From positions 186,001-250,000 of IMG/VR virus record IMGVR_UViG_3300017917_001123: a stretch of DNA of 64,000 nucleotides; one strand, 5' to 3'. This stretch comes from a virus. The notes under the pieces were generated by a model that did no database searches, had not been told where the DNA came from, and was given only the letters and a program-made list of their open reading frames with translations. Below are positions 18,089 through 26,005 of this stretch, piece after piece; position 1 is the stretch's first letter; every line of letters starts with the position of its first letter. Position numbers and translations under genes: made by a program.

Positions 18089-18755
18089 CTATTGTCTAAC
18101 TCCGATGACTGTAACTGAGATTAACAGTCTTTTGGGTAAAAATTTTGCTAAGACATTTCAGAAAGAAATGGATCTTATTATCGATCCCTTACGCAAATAT
18201 ATTGCTAAAGGTTATCCGCTTGCTTTAGGAAAAGAGCAATGGGAATATGTTGTAGCAGAAAGTATTCCTAAGGGAAAATGGTGCGGTGCTGGTAAGAGTA
18301 TTATTGACGTTCGTGTTGATGACAAAGGCATGGACGTAAAAGGCGTCAGTAAACAAAACAAGTCTTCGGCATCAACTGAAGCAAGTATGTATCAAACTTT
18401 TCAAGATGAAGCAAAGGCATTTTTTAATGCTAAAGATCCAGAAAAGATTTGGAATCTGTTTGTAAATGGTTGGCTAGAAAAAGTTAAGTCAGTTAAAGAA
18501 TACTACTTGATTGGTATTGTTCGTCAAAAAGAAACATTAGATTGCTCGCTGTGTGCTTTTAAAGTAACAAACACTAGTCTGCCATTTGATACAGAAAATT
18601 GTAAGTTTTCCAGCAAATCTATGAAGGTTTTGGGACTAGCAGATCCTGCTCTTTTAGAAACAAGAGTGTATATTAGTAAGACTAGACTCGAACTAAAACT
18701 TAAAAAGAAAATTTGGAACGATCCGTTGTACTCACTACCGATATATAAATTTTAA
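18081..18755 (+). CDS. Putative nuclease-like protein (possible PD-(D/E)XK)
   Basis: 224 residues. ATG 18081 overlaps the clamp-loader stop by 8 bases; an upstream in-frame ATG at 18042 would lie deep inside that gene. The segment IIDVRVDDKGMDVKGVSK (~75-92) has the spacing of a PD-(D/E)XK core (D, then MDVK in place of ExK), preceded by a conserved GKWCGAGKS. Long helices follow. It could be a structure-specific or restriction-like endonuclease used in replication, but the catalytic assignment is a guess from one motif. Confidence 0.5.
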   Translation: MSNYCLTPMTVTEINSLLGKNFAKTFQKEMDLIIDPLRKYIAKGYPLALGKEQWEYVVAESIPKGKWCGAGKSIIDVRVDDKGMDVKGVSKQNKSSASTEASMYQTFQDEAKAFFNAKDPEKIWNLFVNGWLEKVKSVKEYYLIGIVRQKETLDCSLCAFKVTNTSLPFDTENCKFSSKSMKVLGLADPALLETRVYISKTRLELKLKKKIWNDPLYSLPIYKF

Positions 18756-18757
18756 TA

Positions 18758-19450
18758 ATGGAATTAGCAGAACAACCTTTCAAATGTGTACATTGCGGTA
18801 AGCGTTTTATGCAGGAAAAGACGCTAATGGCTCATATGTGCGAGCCGAAACGTCGAGCGATGCAGAAAAACGAAAAGCGAGTCCAGGCTGGCTATATGGC
18901 ATGGAATCGTTGGTACGAACTTAGCCAGAACCAACGTAAACCAAAGAGCTATGAAGATTTTTGTAAGAGTTCTTATTATAACGCATTCGTTAAGTTTGGC
19001 AGTTTTGTTACAAACGTAAATCCGTTGTATCCGGAGAAGTTTATCGACTTTGTTATTCGCAGTGGAGTGAAACTTGACCACTGGTGTAGGGATGAACTTT
19101 ATGAGCAGTACCTATACGAGATGCTAAAGATTGAACCCGTAGAGAACGCAGTACAAAGAACACTTACAACAATGCTCGAATGGGCAGATGCTAACAATGC
19201 CGCATGGACACACTACTTCAGATATGTTAACGCAAACAGATTAGTTCAACATATTAAAGATGGCAAAGTAAGTGCGTGGGTAATTCTTAACTGTTCTACA
19301 GGCAAAGCCGCATTAGAGTCCATGAATGACGAACAGTTAGAAATGATTCAGCCTGCTCTTGATATCCCTCACTGGTTGAGAGAATTTAGAAAGAGACACA
19401 CTGATGTAGACTTTGTAAAAGAAGTCTGTAAGGAAAGTGGAATAGAATGA
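18758..19450 (+). CDS. C2H2/C2HC zinc-finger protein in replication operon
   Basis: 230 residues. The N-terminal finger CVHCGKRF...LMAHMC (residues 10-28) has the C-x2-C...H-x-C pattern. A basic stretch follows (PKRRAMQKNEKR), then a helical domain to the end. A finger at the extreme N-terminus with a basic linker suggests nucleic-acid binding. It starts 2 bases after the upstream stop and overlaps the next gene by 4 bases, so it belongs to the replication operon. The target is unknown. Confidence 0.65.
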   Translation: MELAEQPFKCVHCGKRFMQEKTLMAHMCEPKRRAMQKNEKRVQAGYMAWNRWYELSQNQRKPKSYEDFCKSSYYNAFVKFGSFVTNVNPLYPEKFIDFVIRSGVKLDHWCRDELYEQYLYEMLKIEPVENAVQRTLTTMLEWADANNAAWTHYFRYVNANRLVQHIKDGKVSAWVILNCSTGKAALESMNDEQLEMIQPALDIPHWLREFRKRHTDVDFVKEVCKESGIE

Positions 19451-19791
19451 ATAAGAAATACTACCTCGACGATATTGTAAAAACGTTTGACGGTCATATA
19501 GAACGCAGTCCTATGAAATTTAGGAGAGTACAATACGATACTCGAGAATGGTGGCAAGATCCAAAATCAACAGCAACAGATGTTTTAAATTCTTACAGGT
19601 TTGAAACTATTGGCGGCGTTGCTATTCATATTCCAGACGACAAGGTACAAGACTTTGTTAGCTTTATGAGTCCTAGACTAAAGGCCAAAGAGATGGAAAT
19701 TAGAGCTAATGTACCTGCCGTACAGAAAGCATACGAACATTATCAGTTACTTTTAAAAATGTGTGGAGGGGATTACGATGCCGGATATTGA
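19447..19791 (+). CDS. Conserved hypothetical protein upstream of mini-DnaE
   Basis: 114 residues, in ATGA overlap with the zinc-finger gene and overlapping the DnaE-like gene by 14 bases. Residues 15-40 contain a Trp/Arg-rich segment (RVQYDTREWWQDPKST), then GGVAIHIPDDKVQDFVSFM, and a C-terminal helix. Tight coupling to the polymerase-like gene hints that the two proteins act together. No family was recognised. Confidence 0.6.
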   Translation: MNKKYYLDDIVKTFDGHIERSPMKFRRVQYDTREWWQDPKSTATDVLNSYRFETIGGVAIHIPDDKVQDFVSFMSPRLKAKEMEIRANVPAVQKAYEHYQLLLKMCGGDYDAGY

Positions 19792-20347
19792 TATTGACTT
19801 CGCAGACAGAACCCGAGCACTTGAGATAATTAAGCATGTACCTGCGGCGATGGCAGGCGGCAAAAAACATAACACAGGTGTTTATTGCCACGAGATTCCT
19901 GTAAATCCACTTACAGGATTGAGTAGTATTGAATATCAAGAAGCAGAAGAAAGAGGTTATTTTAAGATAGACTTTCTTAACGTAAGCATCTATAATGACG
20001 TTAAGGATGAAGCGCATCTCAAACAACTAATGGAGGCTGAACCGCTATGGGATCTTTTGGAACAAGACGACTTCACAAATTTACTATTCCACGTAAATGG
20101 GCATGGCTCCTTGATGAGGCAGATGAAGCCCCGGAGTATCGAAGAATTGGCAATGTGTCTAGCTTTAATCCGCCCTGCGAAGAAACACCTAATTGGGAAG
20201 AGCTTTACGGAGATTGGGCAGACGATATGGGAGAAGCCGGAGAACGGTGATTACTACTTTAAGAAGGCACATGCTATTGCGTATGCCCATGTTATTGTAG
20301 TTCAGATGAATTTAATCTGCGAAGGTATTAGCTACGGACACTCTTAG
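19778..20347 (+). CDS. Miniature DnaE-like DNA polymerase III alpha fragment
   Basis: 189 residues, against ~1100 in bacterial DnaE. The start is ATG 19778 with GGAGGGG 7 bases upstream. Motifs of the C-family polymerase palm appear in the right order: PDIDIDF at 2-8 (catalytic Asp pair), KIDFL at 63-67 (third catalytic Asp), then LLFHVNGHGSLMRQMKPRSIEELAMCLALIRP (FQLES...M...L.P..FED...ALRPG in DnaE), and KKAHAIAYA (SHAxAYA). The PHP domain, fingers and clamp-binding parts are absent. All three metal-binding aspartates are kept. Whether it polymerises DNA or has another role is unknown. Confidence 0.75.
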   Translation: MPDIDIDFADRTRALEIIKHVPAAMAGGKKHNTGVYCHEIPVNPLTGLSSIEYQEAEERGYFKIDFLNVSIYNDVKDEAHLKQLMEAEPLWDLLEQDDFTNLLFHVNGHGSLMRQMKPRSIEELAMCLALIRPAKKHLIGKSFTEIGQTIWEKPENGDYYFKKAHAIAYAHVIVVQMNLICEGISYGHS

Positions 20348-20717
20348 GGCTACGGACAAGCTGGATTGACTTGCGCTTGATTCGTTTTTCAGCAATTTCG
20401 CTCAAGTTAACGGTGGGCCCAAAAACTATCGTAACATCTTTACTGTTAAAGGTTTTGATGTAAGGCCTAAAAATTGTCATTTCTTGTTTTAGAAAAATAT
20501 TGATAGGAATTTTACGATTTGACTCCCACCACCAGCTTTCGCCGAACTCTAAAAACATGCTTTTTTCTTGTTCCGTGCGAATTACCCCAAAATCGTAGAT
20601 ACTTGTAACGTTAGAATCGTAGTTTATAATAATACCTACGTATTCGTCCTCGTTACATTTAATACAAGTGATAAACGGAAACTTTTCCTGGAATTCCTGA
20701 TCTTTTCGTGACGTCAT
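20328..20717 (-). CDS. Hypothetical protein, convergent with mini-DnaE
   Basis: 129 residues from ATG 20717 (a second ATG at 20723 is possible). It is mixed alpha/beta with CIKCNEDEYVGIIINYD near residues 18-34 and a basic C-terminus (AEKRIKRKSIQLVR). It overlaps the 3' end of the polymerase-like gene by 20 bases. It stands alone on the minus strand inside a plus-strand region, and no clear promoter box is present on its own strand. Function unknown. Confidence 0.55.
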   Translation of the reverse strand: MTSRKDQEFQEKFPFITCIKCNEDEYVGIIINYDSNVTSIYDFGVIRTEQEKSMFLEFGESWWWESNRKIPINIFLKQEMTIFRPYIKTFNSKDVTIVFGPTVNLSEIAEKRIKRKSIQLVRSPKSVRS

Positions 20718-20721
20718 GTAC

Positions 20722-20729
20722 AATAAATA
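20722..20729 (+). promoter_or_regulatory. Late promoter AATAAATA, leaderless
   Basis: Five bases (TGCTT) lie between the box and ATG 20735 of the structural gene; the box also overlaps the 5' side of the divergent minus-strand gene. Confidence 0.7.
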
Positions 20730-20734
20730 TGCTT

Positions 20735-21643
20735 ATGCAAAAATTACCTGTCTATTTATATACCAATCGCTATAGTGTAATATTAGATCTGGACAACATT
20801 CGAGGTGTGAACAACGTCATGTATCAACGCAACCTAATATTTCAAAAAGGACTTAAAAATAAAGTCCGTATTGAGTTTAAAAACTCCGATCAAAAGCCAG
20901 TAGACATTAGTTCTGGCACATTTTATTTCAAAATGTTTGGTCAAGGCAATGTTATGCCGTTTGCTCCGAAGCAACTCACAGTATTAGATGACGGAGTGAC
21001 CACAAGCACCAGAGGATTGGCGGTTCTTACGCTATCAGAGAGCGATACAGTAGACATTCTTCCTCAAAGTTACAATTTTGCGATTACTAGTTTAGACAGC
21101 GAAGGCAATTATAACCCAACCTATGCCAACACATATTATAATGTTCAGGGTACTGCCGAAATTCGTGACGACGTTGAGCCATATCTAACTGAAAGTGTTG
21201 AGATGAGCTCGTTCCTTGCTTACCGAGACAGTCCAACCGACCGAAATGGCCAGGTACAGCACAACTGGTGGAGCTTCCATAGCGGTAACATGGATGCCGA
21301 TCCTTCATTTAATACCAATACTGGACTACAGACACTGGCATTTTATCTATCTAACTTCAAAGGTCATATCGACGTCTACGCTACTCTTCAAAATGACCCA
21401 TCCGGTTCGGGGAACGACAATGAAGATTACGCTCTAGTCAAAACAGTGACCTATTCAACCAATACAACAGGTACCAAGTACACTAACATCACCGGAAATT
21501 ATACCCATCTTAAGGTAAAATATGTTCCAGACGCCGATGTTACTGGTACAAACTGGTACGGAGCATCCTCGGGTGGTAATCCAACACCAGGTGAGCAATA
21601 TTGGCCTAACGGAAAAGTTGACAAGATCCTGTTTAGAAGCTAA
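20735..21643 (+). CDS. Virion structural protein, beta-rich
   Basis: 302 residues. The frame reaches back to GTG 20708, but ATG 20735 has the fixed 5-base distance to a late promoter. It is entirely soluble and beta-rich, with QKLPVYLYTNRYSVILD at the N-terminus, a domain with FKNSDQKPVDISSGTFYF, and a C-terminal jelly-roll-like half with many Asn, Thr and Tyr (HIDVYATLQND, YALVKTVTYSTN). This look is typical of fibre, baseplate or neck decoration proteins. It lies between replication genes but is driven by a late promoter, which supports a virion role. Confidence 0.6.
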   Translation: MQKLPVYLYTNRYSVILDLDNIRGVNNVMYQRNLIFQKGLKNKVRIEFKNSDQKPVDISSGTFYFKMFGQGNVMPFAPKQLTVLDDGVTTSTRGLAVLTLSESDTVDILPQSYNFAITSLDSEGNYNPTYANTYYNVQGTAEIRDDVEPYLTESVEMSSFLAYRDSPTDRNGQVQHNWWSFHSGNMDADPSFNTNTGLQTLAFYLSNFKGHIDVYATLQNDPSGSGNDNEDYALVKTVTYSTNTTGTKYTNITGNYTHLKVKYVPDADVTGTNWYGASSGGNPTPGEQYWPNGKVDKILFRS

Positions 21644-21646
21644 AAT
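21618..21646 (+). promoter_or_regulatory. Sigma-70-type promoter for gp61
   Basis: TTGACA (21618-21623), a 17-bp spacer and TAAAAT (21641-21646). The -10 overlaps the stop codon of the structural gene. Six bases separate it from ATG 21653, so the predicted start of transcription falls on or next to the start codon. Confidence 0.6.
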
Positions 21647-21652
21647 AACTGT

Positions 21653-22651
21653 ATGAACCTCATACAGGCAACCTTCTTACAATATTTGCCTCCGAAAAGA
21701 AAACAAACACCCAGTGGTTGGGTCAGTTTTAACGCCCCTTGTTGCGTACATAACGGAGAAAGGCAAGACAAACGCCAACGTGGCGGTGTTTTGACCAGCG
21801 GAGAAGGTGGTTTCCAATACCATTGCTTCAACTGTAACTTCAAAGCCGGTTGGCAACCAGGAAAATTACTCAGTAAGAACACAAAAAACCTCATGAGATG
21901 GTTGGGAATGCCAGACGATGAGGTTAGTAAGCTCAGCCTCGAAGCTCTTAAGAACAAAGAAGAGCTAGACAAAACACCCATACCGCTAAATTTCAGCCTT
22001 GAGCCGAAAAATTTGCCAGAAAATTGCCTTTCTATTGAAGAATGGATTCAAGCAGGTTGTGAAGAACCAGAATTTTTAGAAGTTGTCGGTTACATTTTAG
22101 ACAGAGGTATGGAGCTCGACTGGTATAACTGGATGTGGACTCCTGAAGCAGGTTATAGTGACCGCGTCATTGTGCCGTTTTATCATGAAAAAGTGGTTGT
22201 AGGGTGGACAGGACGAAAAATTCGTGACGGAAAGCCAAAATATTTGACCACAGCACAACCGGGATATGTGTTTAACATTGACGCACAGACGCATGACAGA
22301 AAATTTGTCATAGTCACGGAAGGGCAATTTGATGCTATTGCTATTGATGGTGTAGCAATTGGTCATAATGACCCAAATCAGACACAAATTGCCAGAATTA
22401 ACCAGCTAGGGAAAGAAGTTATTGTTGTCCCTGATAACGACAAGCCCGGTGCTCAAATGATTGAAAAGGCACTAGAGGCGGGATGGACGGTAAGTTTGCC
22501 AGATTGGGGTCCGGGTGTTAAAGACGTAGCAGACGCAGTAAAGAAATTTGGAAGAATTTACACACTTTTCACGATTTTACAGTATCGAGAACAAGGTGAA
22601 GTAAGTATCAAGCTAATACAAAAGAAACTAGAACATAAGAATGAAGAATAA
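21653..22651 (+). CDS. gp61: DNA primase, gp61-like
   Basis: 332 residues (T4 gp61 342). It makes RNA primers on the lagging strand together with gp41. The N-terminal zinc domain has C30, C31, H33 and C58-x2-C61 (CCVHNG, CFNCNF). The TOPRIM domain has VTEGQFDAIA near 221 and VVPDNDKPG near 248 with the metal-binding D-x-D. The C-terminus is a helical, Lys-rich tail. It overlaps the helicase start, giving the gp61-gp41 primosome pair in one operon. No ribosome site is visible at the predicted +1 start. Confidence 0.92.
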   Translation: MNLIQATFLQYLPPKRKQTPSGWVSFNAPCCVHNGERQDKRQRGGVLTSGEGGFQYHCFNCNFKAGWQPGKLLSKNTKNLMRWLGMPDDEVSKLSLEALKNKEELDKTPIPLNFSLEPKNLPENCLSIEEWIQAGCEEPEFLEVVGYILDRGMELDWYNWMWTPEAGYSDRVIVPFYHEKVVVGWTGRKIRDGKPKYLTTAQPGYVFNIDAQTHDRKFVIVTEGQFDAIAIDGVAIGHNDPNQTQIARINQLGKEVIVVPDNDKPGAQMIEKALEAGWTVSLPDWGPGVKDVADAVKKFGRIYTLFTILQYREQGEVSIKLIQKKLEHKNEE

Positions 22652-24083
22652 TCCAACGACAAATTACAGTTACGACGTTCAAAAATTATATATTGAAATG
22701 TTCATGAGCAATGCCGAGACATTTGTGCGTTGCCAGAACATATTTGACCCCGAAAATTTCGACAGAAAGCTCCAAGAAACAGCGAGTTTTATCAACACTT
22801 ATGTAAACGAATACAAGGTCATGCCAGAGGCGGCAATCGTCAATGCCGCATGTAACACAACACTTCAACCAGCAGAACTTCCTGAGGAAAATTATGAATG
22901 GCTGATGGACGAATTTGAGCGTTTTTCACGTCACAAGGCGCTCGAAAGGGCAATTTTAAAGTCAGCAGAAATGCTAGATAAAGGCGAGTATGGTCCTGTT
23001 GAAAAAATGATCAAAGACGCTGTACAAATTTCTTTAAACAAAGATATGGGTACAGATTATTTTGAAGATCCAAGAGCACGCCTTGAAGCATTGAAGAACA
23101 GTAACGGTCAAATTTCCACAGGTTGGCCATCAGTTGACAAAAAATTGTATGGTGGATTTAACAGGGGTGAATTGAACATTTGGTGTGCGGCGTCAGGTGG
23201 CGGTAAATCTTTGTTCCTTGCTAACTTAGGAATTAACTGGGCATTAGCAGGTTTGAATGTTTTGTATCTAACATTCGAACTTAGTGAAAATTTAGTGTCA
23301 ATGCGTATGGATAGTATGTTAACAGGCGTTGCCGCACGTGAAATTTTTAAGAATCTTGAGGACGTTGAACTTAAGGTTAAAATGACAGGCAAGAAGTCAG
23401 GTAACATTCAAATCAAGTATATGCCGTCTGGCAAGAACGCAAACGACATTAGAGCATACTTGAAAGAATATCAGGTTAAAAAAGGCTTCAAGCCAGACAT
23501 TATTTTAATTGACTACTTGGACTTGATGATGCCAATGAGCGTTAAGGTTAGCCCGAGTGACTTGTTCGTTAAGGACAAATATGTATCGGAAGAACTTCGT
23601 AACCTTGCGATGGAAACACAGGCGATTGTTTGTACAGCATCACAGTTAAACCGTTCAGCAGTTGAAGAAATTGAGTTTGATCACAGCCATATTTCAGGAG
23701 GCTTGTCAAAGATTCAAACAGCGGATAACGTGATTGGTATTTTTACAAGTCGTGCTATGAAGGAACGCGGACGTTATCAAATTCAATTTATGAAGACACG
23801 TTCGTCGTCTGGTGTGGGTCAAAAAGTCGACTTAGAATTTGACGTTGATACACTGAAAATTAATGACTTAATGGAAGATGATGATACTGGTAGTGGATTT
23901 AAGAAACCAGTTGGCTCAAGCATCTATGAGTCGCTAAAGAAGACTTCAACTGTTGTTGATCAAAGCACAGGGGAAATTAAATCCGATCCTACTGAAGGAA
24001 TTAGTGTAGGCAAAATTAAGGGAGTTCAAGGCACATCTAAAGTGCGAGAATTGCTTGCTGGATTAAATCCCGAAAAGGATTAA
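22641..24083 (+). CDS. gp41: Replicative DNA helicase, gp41-like (DnaB type)
   Basis: 480 residues. A hexameric 5'-3' helicase that drives the phage fork. The N-terminal helical domain runs to ~150, the RecA core starts with GWPSVDKKLYGGFNRGEL, Walker A ASGGGKS lies at ~184-190, Walker B IILIDYLDLM near 287, and ASQLNR is the DnaB H4-type motif near 332. ATG 22641 overlaps the primase stop by 11 bases. Its 3' end overlaps the YqgE-like gene on the other strand by 4 bases. Confidence 0.95.
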   Translation: MKNNPTTNYSYDVQKLYIEMFMSNAETFVRCQNIFDPENFDRKLQETASFINTYVNEYKVMPEAAIVNAACNTTLQPAELPEENYEWLMDEFERFSRHKALERAILKSAEMLDKGEYGPVEKMIKDAVQISLNKDMGTDYFEDPRARLEALKNSNGQISTGWPSVDKKLYGGFNRGELNIWCAASGGGKSLFLANLGINWALAGLNVLYLTFELSENLVSMRMDSMLTGVAAREIFKNLEDVELKVKMTGKKSGNIQIKYMPSGKNANDIRAYLKEYQVKKGFKPDIILIDYLDLMMPMSVKVSPSDLFVKDKYVSEELRNLAMETQAIVCTASQLNRSAVEEIEFDHSHISGGLSKIQTADNVIGIFTSRAMKERGRYQIQFMKTRSSSGVGQKVDLEFDVDTLKINDLMEDDDTGSGFKKPVGSSIYESLKKTSTVVDQSTGEIKSDPTEGISVGKIKGVQGTSKVRELLAGLNPEKD

Positions 24084-24640
24084 AATAGATCGGCGATCTT
24101 GTTATTAACACAATGACTGATCGCCCGTTGCCATTGTTCTTCCCCGGAACCCATTAAACAAATATCTAAAGCGGCAGGTGCTGTGAGCCATCTATGATCT
24201 GGTGTCCACGGTGCTATGCCGCTTTGTTCACCTTCTAATTGGCCTGCGCTCCATGCGGCTAAGCCAACTCCTGCTCTCCAAAATTTAGGACCTTCTCCTT
24301 GACTAATTGCGGCCAAAACTGAAAGGTCCCCTGTAATTCCAATATCGTGTGTTATTTGTAAAGTACTTGAACTAGACCAGTCCATACTATGGACAACATG
24401 TACTCTAGCAGGCTCAACTGGGCCACCTAAATACACTCTTTCATTACCCCTGTACTCAATTCCTGCAGCGTTCATAACCGTGGGCATATCGAGCGTATGT
24501 GACTCTTTGTTAACAATAACACCCCATGCTCCATTGACTCCATGCTGAACTACCAAAACAATGCTTTTGGCGAAATGTGGACTGGTATTTTTAGGTTGGC
24601 TTACGAGTATTTGTCCTGATAATGAATTAAAACCGGTCAT
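24080..24640 (-). CDS. YqgE/AlgH-like protein (UPF0301 family)
   Basis: 186 residues, the usual length of bacterial YqgE. Motifs in order: GQILVSQPK, SIVLVVQHGVNGAWGVIVNK (family NxGxxGxVVNR), YLGGPVEPARVHVVHSMDW (family GGPV......LH), DIGITGDLSVLAAI, and WRAGVGLAAWSAGQLEGE (family G.aGW.pGQLE.E). In bacteria this family is linked to regulation and redox processes, but its reaction is unknown. It is convergent with gp41 and driven by a late box on the minus strand, divergent from the nucleotidyltransferase gene. Confidence 0.85.
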   Translation of the reverse strand: MTGFNSLSGQILVSQPKNTSPHFAKSIVLVVQHGVNGAWGVIVNKESHTLDMPTVMNAAGIEYRGNERVYLGGPVEPARVHVVHSMDWSSSSTLQITHDIGITGDLSVLAAISQGEGPKFWRAGVGLAAWSAGQLEGEQSGIAPWTPDHRWLTAPAALDICLMGSGEEQWQRAISHCVNNKIADLF

Positions 24641-24645
24641 GCTGA

Positions 24646-24653
24646 TATTTAAG
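24646..24653 (-). promoter_or_regulatory. Late promoter CTTAAATA (minus), leaderless
   Basis: It lies 5 bases (TCAGC) before ATG 24640 of the YqgE-like gene and faces away from the promoter at 24655-24662, with only one base between the two boxes. Confidence 0.7.
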
Positions 24654-24654
24654 C

Positions 24655-24662
24655 AATAAATA
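24655..24662 (+). promoter_or_regulatory. Late promoter AATAAATA, 7 bases from ATG
   Basis: Drives the nucleotidyltransferase-fold gene at 24670. Divergent partner of the box at 24646-24653. Confidence 0.65.
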
Positions 24663-24669
24663 TACCTAT

Positions 24670-25359
24670 ATGTATATCTTTGAGTTTAATTCCCCAATAG
24701 AGGTCCACGATAGCCTAAACCCTGTGTTATGGGACGGCGAAGAAATTCGGCGCGAAATCCAGGTCAAACTGTTAAAAATCGCCAAAGAATTCTATAGTTT
24801 TTTGGGGATTTCGACTCGAATTGACGACGTTTTAATCACTGGCTCGCAAGCCAACTACAACTACACTAAACAGAGCGATATTGATCTTCATTTAATTGTA
24901 GATTTTAGCCAAGTAGAATGCGAAGGAGAAGTTCGCGCTTTGTTTGATGCTAAACGCAGATTATGGAAACAGAACCACGATATTACAATTAAGGGTATTC
25001 CTGTCGAATGTTATGTTGAAGATTTAAATGATCCGGCAGTTACAGCAAGTTATAGCATCATTACCCAAAGCTGGATTAAGCAACCAAATCGAGACATTAA
25101 AGACTATGACAAACAGCGTGTTGAAGAACTTGCTACAATGTGGTCAAAAGTTATCGATCAAGCAATTGAGTCTAGGGATTTAGGTGTAATCGAGGCCGTA
25201 AAAAATTCCCTAGCAATCTTTCGCAGAAAGAGTCTTGCTAAGGACGGTGAATTTGGTTCTGGAAATTTAGCGTTTAAGGCGCTGAGAAATAGTGATTATG
25301 TAGGCCGCCTAATGACAGCCTACAATGATGCTAAAGATCAATCTTTAAGCCTGTCCTAA
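24670..25359 (+). CDS. Nucleotidyltransferase-fold protein
   Basis: 229 residues. The core ITGSQANYNYTKQSDIDLHL (~57-76) has the GS...DxD signature of the Pol beta/MNT nucleotidyltransferase fold, and a third acidic strand may be VECYVED near 116. The C-terminal half is helical. Such proteins transfer nucleoside monophosphates to proteins, RNA or antibiotics; the substrate here is unknown. It is late, stands alone, and its 3' end overlaps the next minus-strand gene by 15 bases. Confidence 0.7.
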   Translation: MYIFEFNSPIEVHDSLNPVLWDGEEIRREIQVKLLKIAKEFYSFLGISTRIDDVLITGSQANYNYTKQSDIDLHLIVDFSQVECEGEVRALFDAKRRLWKQNHDITIKGIPVECYVEDLNDPAVTASYSIITQSWIKQPNRDIKDYDKQRVEELATMWSKVIDQAIESRDLGVIEAVKNSLAIFRRKSLAKDGEFGSGNLAFKALRNSDYVGRLMTAYNDAKDQSLSLS

Positions 25360-25707
25360 CCAGGGTGGCGGTTCTGTCGTAACCTGGTTTTCTCGAAGTT
25401 GTTGTAACTGAATTTTTAAATTATCAGTTAGTTCAGCAATTTTATCTTCCCCTAATTGGTCTTCTAAAATTACCTCAACATCTTCTTTTGTTAAGTTCTT
25501 GTAGGCAACATAATTTTCTTGTGTTGCTCCTGCCTTTAGGGCATCAACAGCAATTTCAGTTTCGCCGTACAACGGAGCACGATTACCGTGCTCGTCTGAA
25601 CCCCACAGCGTCCAGTAGACTCTAGTAACTACGTTTTCATAGTTACCGACCTTAGCTGTGGATTCTAGCTTATCGATATCCCAATCGAAAAAATACTGTT
25701 CTTCCAT
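25345..25707 (-). CDS. Conserved phage protein, possible structural accessory
   Basis: 120 residues. The conserved middle VYWTLWGSDEHGNRAPLYGE (29-48) and a helical C-terminal half (LTKEDVEVILEDQLG) match a pattern seen often beside fibre genes of T4-like marine phages. It ends in a proline-rich tail. It is 1 base downstream of the glutaredoxin-like gene and belongs to the minus-strand unit of the fibre gene. Function unknown. Confidence 0.6.
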   Translation of the reverse strand: MEEQYFFDWDIDKLESTAKVGNYENVVTRVYWTLWGSDEHGNRAPLYGETEIAVDALKAGATQENYVAYKNLTKEDVEVILEDQLGEDKIAELTDNLKIQLQQLRENQVTTEPPPWLGQA

Positions 25708-25708
25708 T

Positions 25709-25993
25709 TTATCTAGGTGCCCAAGGCTTTACTTCTGGGTTATAAATTGAGCTTGGCTTGCCAAACTCTGCTTCAACTTCTTTTTGGTTACGTAATAAGC
25801 GACCGTCTGGTAGTTGAATAACTGGCAGGTTGCTCCAGTTAGGGCTTGCTGATTTAAATTGATCCCAAGTCCATAAAGCATTATCGATTGGACGCTCTTC
25901 TACGTCAACATCTAGTTCCTTAAGAATTTTAACAACTTTCATTGAAAGCGAATCTAGAGGTCTAGTCCAAATAATACATTTTTTCTTTTCCAT
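25709..25993 (-). CDS. Glutaredoxin-like protein lacking the CxxC site
   Basis: 94 residues. The fold is that of phage glutaredoxins: IIWTRPLDSLSMKVVKILKELDVDVEER at the N-terminus, cis-proline NLPVIQLPDGRLLRNQKEVEAE near 55-76. The redox pair CxxC, which should follow the first strand, is replaced by RPLDSL; only one cysteine (residue 6) lies before it. It probably does not do thiol-disulfide exchange and may serve as a binding module. A site AAGGGTAAAG precedes ATG. It lies between the fibre gene and a structural accessory. Confidence 0.65.
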   Translation of the reverse strand: MEKKKCIIWTRPLDSLSMKVVKILKELDVDVEERPIDNALWTWDQFKSASPNWSNLPVIQLPDGRLLRNQKEVEAEFGKPSSIYNPEVKPWAPR

Positions 25994-26005
25994 GTTTCTT
26001 TACCC

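Noticed and set aside
20047-20250. 67-residue plus-strand ORF within the mini-DnaE gene
   Set aside because: It lies wholly inside a gene with clear motif order and has a composition expected from a shifted frame (Trp/Glu/Arg-rich).
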